DNA of 61,964 nucleotides from Helicobacter mehlei (GTDB taxonomy: Bacteria; Campylobacterota; Campylobacteria; Campylobacterales; Helicobacteraceae). Positions 55,915-61,964 of the stretch are shown piece after piece. Made by a program: the position numbers and the translations under genes. Within the stretch, counting starts at the first letter, position 1, and every line of letters begins with the position of its first letter. The notes beneath the pieces were generated by a model, which was not told the origin of the DNA, did not search any database, and saw nothing but the letters and a program-made list of their open reading frames with translations. The stretch is taken from positions 1-61,964 of the forward strand of contig NZ_QXQP01000008.1 of assembly GCF_003660265.1 (NCBI RefSeq), in the 5' to 3' direction.

Positions 55915-55942
55915 GGGTTTCCTTTTTTTGTATGCTGTGTTT

Positions 55943-55948
55943 ATTATA
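55943..55948 (-). promoter_or_regulatory. Putative -10 for the membrane protein-DUF285 run
   Basis: The minus strand reads TATAAT about 30 bp upstream of the start at 55914, with AAGGAAA just before the ATG. By eye only. Confidence 0.5.
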
Positions 55949-55964
55949 CCCTAAAGTAGCTAAC

Positions 55965-56414
55965 TCACTTATGGTAAGGGTGGTGGTTTAAAAGGCTCAA
56001 GGCTCTAAAAATTTGCTCGCATAAAACTAATTTGGCAATCTGGTGGCTCAAGGTCAAGGGGCTTAAAGAGAGAGCCAAACAGCGATCTAAAAAATCGGGG
56101 GCAAAGCCATATGCACCAGCGATAAAAAAATGCACACGGGGTTGCTTGGTTAGGATTTGGCTAAACTCTTGGCTATTGCAAAGTTTGCCCGCAGGGTGCA
56201 TAGCAATACATAGGGCGTTAGGCTTAAGATAGGGGCTTAGGGTTTTGGTGTAGAGGGCTTGGGCACTCTTGGGCGTGCTGTTGTGCAGATTAGGGGGCAA
56301 GAGATCGACAACCTTTAGAGTAGTGTTGAATTGCTGGCATTGGCGTTGTTGGTGGGCTAGTAACGCCGTGATCAGGGGGTCTTTTTTGGCGATGGCATAG
56401 AGCGTGCAAGTCAT
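55965..56414 (-). CDS. rlmH: 23S rRNA (pseudouridine1915-N3)-methyltransferase
   Basis: A 149-aa SPOUT-family methylase. The C-terminal knot shows FFIAGAYGFAPDFLDRCLALSLSPLTLSHQIAKLVLCEQIFRAL-type residues (HFFIAGAYGF; LSLSPLTLSHQ), ending with HPYHK as in most RlmH. It methylates pseudouridine 1915 in helix 69. It overlaps accD by 4 bp. Confidence 0.9.
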   Translation of the reverse strand: MTCTLYAIAKKDPLITALLAHQQRQCQQFNTTLKVVDLLPPNLHNSTPKSAQALYTKTLSPYLKPNALCIAMHPAGKLCNSQEFSQILTKQPRVHFFIAGAYGFAPDFLDRCLALSLSPLTLSHQIAKLVLCEQIFRALSLLNHHPYHK

Positions 56415-57262
56415 CGATTTTCAGTTAGCATGCCCACTAGATCGCTAATCGTTTTTTTCAAGTCCTTTCTGTGGATAATCATGTCAATCAAGCCATGTTC
56501 TAAAAGAAACTCGGTGCTTTGGAAACCTTGGGGCAACTCCGCCCCGATGGTTTGTTTGATCACCCGTGCCCCCGCAAAGCCCACCATCGCCCCGGGCTCG
56601 GCAATGATGAGATCACCCAAGAAGGCAAAAGATGCGCTCACACCCCCAAATGTGGGATCGGTGAGCAAGGAGATAAAGGGCAACTTGGCTTCTGCTAGCC
56701 GATTGAGTGCGGCACTGGTCTTAGCCATCTGCATGAGCGAATAGGTGGATTCTTGCATCCTAGCCCCCCCGCTGGCACTCACAATCAAGAGGGCTTGGGA
56801 GTTGCTCACCGCACGCTGGATTGCCCGCACGATTTTTTCACCCTCCACAGAGCCTAACGACCCCCCCATGAAAGCAAAATCAAAGATCACAATCTGCATG
56901 CCAATGCCATTGACTGAGCCCTGCCCACTGATGACCGCACTAGGGCGGCCTGTTTTGGCTTGATATTTTTTCACCCGTTGCTTGTAACTCTCTTTATCCA
57001 CGAAGTTGAGCGGATCAACTGGTTTTAACTCTTGGTCAAATTCGACAAAACTCTGCGGATCGCACAAAAATTCCAGCCGATCTTGTGCGCCCATGCGGAA
57101 ATGGTAGTGGCACTTCAAACACACATGGTGTTTTGAAAAAACTTCTTTGTAATACATTAAGGCATTACACTTGGGACATTTGATCCAATGGCTGGGCATG
57201 TCCTGTTCGGAGGATTGCACCCTTGTTTTTTTCAAATTTTTTAAAAAGTCTGTAAAACCCAT
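56411..57262 (-). CDS. accD: Acetyl-CoA carboxylase carboxyltransferase beta subunit
   Basis: A 283-aa AccD: zinc ribbon near the N-terminus (IKCPKCNALMYYKEV and HHVCLKCHYHF), then the carboxyltransferase core with VSASGGARMQESTYSL, GGVSASFAFLGDLIIAEPGA and GFAGARVIKQTIG. Part of the first committed step of fatty-acid synthesis. ATG at 57262 is preferred; a GTG at 57268 is also in frame. Confidence 0.95.
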   Translation of the reverse strand: MGFTDFLKNLKKTRVQSSEQDMPSHWIKCPKCNALMYYKEVFSKHHVCLKCHYHFRMGAQDRLEFLCDPQSFVEFDQELKPVDPLNFVDKESYKQRVKKYQAKTGRPSAVISGQGSVNGIGMQIVIFDFAFMGGSLGSVEGEKIVRAIQRAVSNSQALLIVSASGGARMQESTYSLMQMAKTSAALNRLAEAKLPFISLLTDPTFGGVSASFAFLGDLIIAEPGAMVGFAGARVIKQTIGAELPQGFQSTEFLLEHGLIDMIIHRKDLKKTISDLVGMLTENR

Positions 57263-57289
57263 ATTCACCCTTCAAACATTGATGGAGCT

Positions 57290-57295
57290 ATTGTA
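57290..57295 (-). promoter_or_regulatory. Putative extended -10 for accD-rlmH
   Basis: The minus strand reads TATGCTACAAT (TACAAT with TGn) about 28 bp before the accD start. By eye only. Confidence 0.45.
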
Positions 57296-57308
57296 GCATA
57301 AGTGGCGA

Positions 57309-57764
57309 TCACTCCTCGATTAATTGCGTGATCTGCGCCTCCAGCATCGCCATCACTTGGAGTTGCCCGATGATCTCTTGAACTAAGGGGATGAGGGGGG
57401 CTAGTTGGGTACTTTTCTGGACATCTTGGGCGATGGCGATGTAACCTTGCAAGATACCCCCCAAGTAATCAAAAAGCAGGGTATTATTGTAATAATCTTG
57501 TAACACTTGGAACAAAGAAGCGTTTTGTTTGACAATGCTATTGATGACACCCATTTCTTTAAAATGTTCTTCTCGATTATCTAAACGCAAACGAATTGCA
57601 ATGCTGTTGAGTTTCTCGTTAAATAGGGAGATGTTTTTGCGTACGCTGGCTTGGTAGATCGCCATTTGGTGGATGGCTTCTTCAATGGTGTGGATTGAGG
57701 AGAGAGCATGGAGTGTGCAGAAAGTTAAAAAAACAACGACCCATTTTTTCAAAATACCCAACAC
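57309..57764 (-). CDS. Small exported protein of unknown function
   Basis: About 151 aa with a signal-peptide-like start (LKKWVVVFLTFCTLHALS) and a helical, charged mature body (MAIYQASVRKNISLFNEKLN, then NSIVKQNASLFQVLQDYYNN). The true start is uncertain: GTG at 57764 has AAAAGGG at a good distance, but TTG 57752 or GTG 57770 are possible; a longer frame to 57860 crosses the promoter. No recognised domain. Confidence 0.65.
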   Translation of the reverse strand: MLGILKKWVVVFLTFCTLHALSSIHTIEEAIHQMAIYQASVRKNISLFNEKLNSIAIRLRLDNREEHFKEMGVINSIVKQNASLFQVLQDYYNNTLLFDYLGGILQGYIAIAQDVQKSTQLAPLIPLVQEIIGQLQVMAMLEAQITQLIEE

Positions 57765-57789
57765 ACGCACCCTTTTTGTGAGATGGTTT

Positions 57790-57795
57790 ATTATA
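57790..57795 (-). promoter_or_regulatory. Putative extended -10, minus strand
   Basis: The minus strand reads TGGTATAAT (TATAAT with TGn) about 26 bp upstream of the 57764 start. It also argues against the longer frame for that gene. By eye only. Confidence 0.5.
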
Positions 57796-57829
57796 CCACC
57801 AACTAGAAAAATCGTAAGGCTCTTTGTGT

Positions 57830-57835
57830 TATACT
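57830..57835 (+). promoter_or_regulatory. Putative -10, aminotransferase operon
   Basis: TATACT 18 bp before the ATG at 57854, with AGGAG just upstream of that ATG. It would drive aminotransferase-gpt-rimO. By eye only. Confidence 0.45.
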
Positions 57836-57853
57836 CGCTCTTTAGGAGAAAAA

Positions 57854-58981
57854 ATGCCAATCTTACAACCCTTATTATTTACCCCCGGGCCCACCCCTAT
57901 CCACCCTAAAATCGCGCGGGTATTAAGCCAGCCTGTCCCCCACCACCGCACCCCTGAGTTTGAAAGCATTTTTGCGGGTGTGCGGGCACATTTAAAGGAA
58001 ATGATGGGCACAGCAGAGGTTTTAACTTTAGTGTGTAGTGGCACGGGTGCTATGGAAGCGGTCCTGTGCCATTTTGTAGAGGCACGCACCCAAGAGCCTA
58101 AACTCTTGGTGCTCAACAATGGCAAGTTTGGCGAGCGTTTTTTTAAAATCGCCCAAGCCCACCACTTACACGCCCTAGAGATCAAGAGCGCATGGGATAG
58201 CCCCATTAGCCCCCAAGAGGTGTTAGCCTTTTTGCAAGCACACCCTAGCCTAGAGCTACTAGCTTTGCAGGCATGCGACTCTTCGGGGGGTTTGCGCCTG
58301 GATTTTGAAGGCATTGCCAAAGTAGCCAAAGAGCACAACCCTAATTTATTGGTGATTGTAGATGCGATCACTGCCCTAGGTGTGGAGCCCTTAGATGTTA
58401 CCCATGTCGATGTTTTGATTGGGGGGAGTCAAAAGGCGTTCATGGCACCCGTAGGACTAGGAATCTTGGGCTTAAGCCCGCTAGCTTTGCAAAAACTCAC
58501 CCCCAAGGGCTATTATTTTAATTTACACGCCGAATTAGCCAACCAACAAAAAAACACCACCGCCTTTACAGCCGGCATTAGCCACATCATCGCCCTGAAA
58601 GCCTATTTCGAATGCGTAGCAGAATTGGGCGGGCTAGATGCCCTTTTTGCAGACACCAAAAAGCGCGCACAGGCTAGCCACCAAGCCCTAAAAGCTCTAG
58701 GCTTACAAATCTATCCTAAAAACCCAGCACCAAGTATGAGCACCATCTATCATGAGCAGGCTACACAGATTCGCAAACACCTTAAAAAATATGGCGTGAT
58801 CGTGGCTGGTGGGCAGGATCATTTAAAAGATGTGCTCTTACGGGTGAATCACATGGGCTTGGTGGAGGTCTATGAGATCGCATGGGTGCTCAATGCTTTA
58901 GAGCAAACTTTGCTGGATTTGGGCTTGAAATCCAGCTTTGAGGGCGTGGCTGTGCGGGCATTTATGCAACATTATTACTAG
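57854..58981 (+). CDS. Class V PLP-dependent aminotransferase (alanine/serine-glyoxylate type)
   Basis: A 375-aa protein of the class V family. FTPGPTPIHPKIARVLSQPVPHHRTPEF is the typical N-terminus, VCSGTGAMEAVL the PLP-phosphate loop, VIVDAITALGVEPLDV the cofactor Asp, and GGSQKAFMAPVGLGIL the PLP lysine. The substrate pair cannot be fixed; H. pylori homologs have been annotated as serine-type aminotransferase. AGGAG precedes the chosen ATG. Confidence 0.87.
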   Translation: MPILQPLLFTPGPTPIHPKIARVLSQPVPHHRTPEFESIFAGVRAHLKEMMGTAEVLTLVCSGTGAMEAVLCHFVEARTQEPKLLVLNNGKFGERFFKIAQAHHLHALEIKSAWDSPISPQEVLAFLQAHPSLELLALQACDSSGGLRLDFEGIAKVAKEHNPNLLVIVDAITALGVEPLDVTHVDVLIGGSQKAFMAPVGLGILGLSPLALQKLTPKGYYFNLHAELANQQKNTTAFTAGISHIIALKAYFECVAELGGLDALFADTKKRAQASHQALKALGLQIYPKNPAPSMSTIYHEQATQIRKHLKKYGVIVAGGQDHLKDVLLRVNHMGLVEVYEIAWVLNALEQTLLDLGLKSSFEGVAVRAFMQHYY

Positions 58982-58989
58982 GGGGCAAC

Positions 58990-59454
58990 ATGCGGCAATA
59001 TTATAGCTATGCAGATTTTAAGCAAGATGTGTTAGCCCTAGCCCAGCAAGTCGAGCAAGATTTTAAACCCCAAGCCATCATTGCGATCTTGCGTGGGGGG
59101 ATGACTTTAGCGCATTTTTTGGGGCTGTATTGGGACATTAAAGAGGTCTATGCCATCAATGCAAGTTCTTACAGTAGCGATCGCACGCAGAGCACGCTAG
59201 AAATTAACAACATCCCCTATTTGGATCCCCAACACCAGCAAGTATTAGTGGTGGATGAAATTGTAGATAGCGGGAAGAGCTTTCAGGGTGTCCTAAGAGT
59301 CTTGAAACAACAATACCCACAAGTTGTCTTTAAAAGCGCGACTCTCTTTGCCCAAAAAAGCGCGCGTTTTAAGGCGGATTTTGTGCTTAAGGAGGCTAAA
59401 TGTTGGATCGACTTTTTCTGGGAGGTGGATTTAGGGGGATCGCGTGCGCCCTAA
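58990..59454 (+). CDS. gpt: Purine phosphoribosyltransferase (Gpt-like)
   Basis: A 154-aa type I PRTase with the PRPP motif VLVVDEIVDSGKS at about 85-97 and AIIAILRGGMTLAHFL near the N-terminus. Similar proteins are annotated xanthine-guanine phosphoribosyltransferase (purine salvage). It lies 8 bp behind the aminotransferase and overlaps rimO by 11 bp. Confidence 0.85.
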   Translation: MRQYYSYADFKQDVLALAQQVEQDFKPQAIIAILRGGMTLAHFLGLYWDIKEVYAINASSYSSDRTQSTLEINNIPYLDPQHQQVLVVDEIVDSGKSFQGVLRVLKQQYPQVVFKSATLFAQKSARFKADFVLKEAKCWIDFFWEVDLGGSRAP

Positions 59455-60745
59455 ACTTTATTTAGTCTCTTTGGGTTGTTCTAAAAACTTGGTCGATAGC
59501 GAGGTGATGTTAGGTAAACTCTCTAGCTATGAGCTCACCCAAGATAGTAGCCAAGCTGATGTCATCATTGTGAATACTTGTGGGTTTATCCACTCTGCCA
59601 AACAAGAGAGCGTGCAGGTCTTGCTAGAGGCGATCAAAGCGCGCAAAGAGGGTGCGCTGGTGGTGGCTAGTGGGTGCTTGAGCCAACGCTACAAAGAGGA
59701 ATTACAAGCCGAGTTGCCTGAGATCGACATCTTCACGGGCGTGGGGGATTATGATCGCATCGATGAGCTCATCGCCACCAAAAAAAGCGCATTTTCAGCA
59801 CCCATTTTCTTAGCCAATGCCACCCACCAACGCACCATCATTGGTTCTAAGGTGCATGCCTATGTGAAACTCTCTGAGGGGTGTAACCAAAATTGTAGCT
59901 TTTGTGCAATCCCTAGTTTCAAGGGGCGTTTACAAAGTAAAAGTATCGATCAGATTTTAAGAGAGGTGGAAAATTTAGCCAAGCAGGGCTTTAGTGATAT
60001 TAGTTTCATCGCACAAGATTCCAGCTCTTACTTGAGCGATCAAGGTGTAAAAAATGGGCTTGTTGATCTGATCGGTGCTCTTGACAAACAACAAGCTATT
60101 AAAAGCGCACGCATTTTTTATCTCTACCCAACTTCCACCACGCCTAGACTCATCGACACGATTGCCAACTCGCCTATTTTTGTCAATTACTTTGACATGC
60201 CCATCCAGCATATCTCTAATCACATGCTCAAAACCATGCGCCGCAACTCTAACACGCAAACCCACATCCAGCTTTTAGAACGCATGAAAGCCCTTCCGGA
60301 TAGTTTTTTACGCACCACTTTACTATTGGGGCACCCTGGGGAGAGCGAGGAGGATATGGCGATTTTGCAAGAGTTTTTAGAGGGCTTTAGTTTTGATCGC
60401 ATTAATCTCTTTGCCTTTAGCCCTGAGGAAAACACGCGTGCGCATAAAATGGAGCGTGTACCTGAGAGCGTGATCGACCAACGCCTAGATAGAATTAATG
60501 CCTGCGTACAAAAACAAGTGCAAGCCTCCATGCGAAGTCTCTTGCACAAACCTATTGATGTGATCGTGGAGGGTTTGAGCGAAGATGGACTTTTTTTAAA
60601 AGCACGGGACAAACGCTGGGGATTAGAAATTGATGGCGAGATTCTCATTAATGAGAGCTTGATCGAAAACACCACTCCCGGGCACTACAAGGCGATCTGT
60701 TCTGCCTATGAAGAAGGTATGCTGGTAGGGAAAATCATTGCTTGA
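59444..60745 (+). CDS. rimO: Ribosomal protein S12 methylthiotransferase RimO
   Basis: A 433-aa radical-SAM methylthiotransferase that modifies Asp88 of S12. The N-terminal UPF0004 domain has Cys12, Cys46 and Cys78 for the auxiliary cluster; the radical-SAM motif is Cys147-x3-Cys151-x2-Cys154 (SEGCNQNCSFC); a TRAM domain closes the C-terminus (about 365-433). RimO rather than MiaB is favoured by the length, LVSLGCSKNLVDSE and the FCAIPSFKGR segment. GTG start inside gpt. Confidence 0.95.
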   Translation: MRPKLYLVSLGCSKNLVDSEVMLGKLSSYELTQDSSQADVIIVNTCGFIHSAKQESVQVLLEAIKARKEGALVVASGCLSQRYKEELQAELPEIDIFTGVGDYDRIDELIATKKSAFSAPIFLANATHQRTIIGSKVHAYVKLSEGCNQNCSFCAIPSFKGRLQSKSIDQILREVENLAKQGFSDISFIAQDSSSYLSDQGVKNGLVDLIGALDKQQAIKSARIFYLYPTSTTPRLIDTIANSPIFVNYFDMPIQHISNHMLKTMRRNSNTQTHIQLLERMKALPDSFLRTTLLLGHPGESEEDMAILQEFLEGFSFDRINLFAFSPEENTRAHKMERVPESVIDQRLDRINACVQKQVQASMRSLLHKPIDVIVEGLSEDGLFLKARDKRWGLEIDGEILINESLIENTTPGHYKAICSAYEEGMLVGKIIA

Positions 60746-60750
60746 GGTGA

Positions 60751-61361
60751 TCACACACCCCTTATAAGATTAATGGAGATATACAAAACAAACCCAATAA
60801 AAATTAAAGCACAGACAAAGTCTATCTTTTTACAGTGCTTGGTGTATAAATTTTTAATCTTTGGATTTGAAAATAAGAGTGCCACACCAAGAAAATAGCA
60901 AAAACTTTCTGTAACCAGAAGTGCAACAAGCAAGCTGAGATGAAAAAGATTATAAGAGAAATTTAGACTTGAAAAAATACTACCAAAATAAAATAAAGCT
61001 TTGACATTGCTCATATTTGTAATAAAGCCCCTGACAAAGGGCTTATCTGTATAACCTAAACTCCCAAAATTTTCTTTTTTTTTCCAAATTTTTTAGGAGC
61101 AAGAAGGCTAGATATGACAAATAAAAAAATGCCCAGTAGAGTTAATAAAGTCTTCATTAAAGGAAAAGATTCAAGCACGAGTTTCAACCCACCCAATGAT
61201 AAAATAATCCAAATAAGAACAGCTAAAGAAATGCCACAAACCACTAAAAATGCTTTTTTAAAATCTGCCTTTAAGGCATACGCGCTCACAATAAAAAAGT
61301 CAGGACCGGGGAGCAATAATGCAAAAAGATGGATCAGAAAGATTAACAGAAAATCCGCCAT
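60751..61361 (-). pseudogene. LysE/RhtB-family exporter split by a frameshift at a poly-A tract
   Basis: The 101-aa frame 61056-61361 has the LysE N-terminal signature (FLIHLFALLLPGPDFFIVSAYALK). The 87-aa frame 60751-61014 holds the C-terminal helices (SNVKALFYFGSIFSS...). Between them a run of nine A on the coding strand lies in FGKKKK. Adding one A gives FGKKKENFGSLGYTDKPFVRGF and joins the halves as about 203 aa, the usual family length. Such exporters move amino acids out of the cytoplasm. It may be a pseudogene, a phase-off gene, or a sequencing error. Confidence 0.75.
61075..61083 (-). repeat. 9-base T/A homopolymer in the exporter gene
   Basis: Nine T on the plus strand (A on the coding strand), at the frame break of the LysE-type gene. 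Ten (or seven) A would keep the frame. Confidence 0.85.
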
Positions 61362-61413
61362 GTAATCCTAACTCCAATCATTGGAACACACCACAGTAAC
61401 TCGCAGAAAGATT

Positions 61414-61512
61414 CTATAAATCGTCCACAGAAACACCATAAATACCTCCACCAACTTGTCCAGATAACAAATCTTCCCCTAAAATATCCTTATGTTTAAA
61501 GCAAATTGTAGG
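61414..61512 (-). pseudogene. Gene fragment of unknown origin
   Basis: Frame on the minus strand, about 32 codons between two stops and without a start, reading HKDILGEDLLSGQVGGGIYG and ending in VSVDDL. The composition looks protein-like. It may be the end of the same broken gene as the fragment at 61537-61761, in a different frame. No family recognised. Confidence 0.3.
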
Positions 61513-61536
61513 CTAATTGGGCTTTTCAAAACCGAT

Positions 61537-61761
61537 CTAAGTTATGTAATCAGATTTATACTCCGTAGCAAAAGCCGCCTCAAAAGGTTTGTCCAGCAGT
61601 TTAGATGGCAAGTAAGCAGTTCTATTGCCACCAGTGTTTGGGGTGCTGTGCAATACCAGATCACCAAGTTTTCCTTTGCCTTGATGGTTAGGACTATGCC
61701 CCATATCCCCTTTTTCAAAGGCATTAACACCAAAGTCAGCGCGGCCGCCCTTAGACACCAC
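61537..61761 (-). pseudogene. Gene fragment of unknown origin (74 codons)
   Basis: Minus-strand frame with protein-like composition: GGRADFGVNAFEKGDMGHSP, NHQGKGKLGDLVLHSTPNTG, then YLPSKLLDKPFEAAFATEY. There is no convincing ribosome-binding site at the ATG (61761). The plus strand over this stretch is also open, so which strand codes is not certain; I favour minus here from the look of the residues. Not assigned to a family. Confidence 0.35.
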
Positions 61762-61964
61762 ATCAAAGCGGCTTTAAATAAGTCAGCCAGCGTGCAGGAC
61801 TTTAAAATCCAGCTCAACCACCTAGTCCAACGCCAAGACTTTGACAACGCCACTAAAGCCCTCATTAGAGAGCTAGAGGGGGGCTTACCTCCAGATGACC
61901 CACCCCCTTCAGGAGGAGGGGGAATATCCCCAAACCCCCATTTGGGGGATAGTGGGGGTAAAGG
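61752..61964 (+). CDS. Partial open frame running off the right edge
   Basis: Plus-strand frame open to the window end, reading IKAALNKSASVQDFKIQLNH, then LVQRQDFDNATKALIRELEG, then a Pro/Gly-rich PPDDPPPSGGGGISPNP. The codon choice fits the genome. The frame can be followed upstream through the minus-strand fragment, so the true start is unknown. It could be part of a large protein beyond the window. An inverted repeat (CCCCCA-TT-TGGGGG) lies at 61935-61948. Confidence 0.35.

Overview
The window looks like chromosomal DNA from a gastric, non-pylori Helicobacter (H. felis / H. heilmannii / H. bizzozeronii type). Almost every housekeeping gene reads as a close relative of an H. pylori protein, and several blocks keep the H. 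pylori gene order (from memory: waaL-rpsO-flhA-DHH; pheS-pheT-aroA-ispH; cysS-murJ-DUF342-ruvA; atpE-pnp-lptD-purD; truA-lptF-pcm-nrdB; pldA with two Na+ symporters, ybgC and DUF493; rimO-gpt-aminotransferase). The blocks are joined in a different order, and the base composition seems richer in G+C than H. pylori. The genus is inferred from the sequence; the species cannot be fixed.

Layout. 2-10164: a tandem, translationally coupled array of exported paralogs of a family I do not recognise. It has single-module (about 350-410 aa) and double-module (about 700 aa) members, all ending in a four-cysteine tail, and closes with a 9-codon remnant. 10185-15849: waaL and rpsO face away from flhA, a DHH phosphoesterase and a lipoprotein. 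15859-21269: overlapping pheS-pheT-aroA-ispH operon. 21270-21626: no intact gene, only decayed fragments. 21627-26338 (minus): murJ, cysS, amiE, mdaB. 26474-31981 (plus): DUF342, ruvA, DAHP synthase, a 44-aa lipoprotein, tlyA, ribF. 32077-45289 (mostly minus): two tRNA-Leu, atpE, pnp, a PRTase, lptD, an RDD protein, purD, truA, an LptF/G permease, pcm, nrdB, a third tRNA-Leu (plus), an SDR and galE. 45372-52156: a thioesterase, pldA, two Na+ symporters, ybgC, DUF493 and DsbI. 52262-55914: two DUF285/BspA-like repeat proteins and a membrane protein. 55965-60745: rlmH, accD, a small exported protein, then the aminotransferase-gpt-rimO operon. 60751-61964: a LysE-type exporter broken at a poly-A tract, and gene fragments.

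Most notable: (1) the four-cysteine tandem family; (2) ten copies of a 10-bp repeat inside galE, a likely phase-variation switch; (3) a 13-base G tract that splits a DUF285 repeat protein and is one base from restoring it; (4) a 9-base A tract that splits the LysE-type exporter, where one added base restores a 203-aa family-length protein. Together they suggest a genome that tunes envelope and surface-related functions by repeat slippage and tandem duplication. That overall reading is inference.
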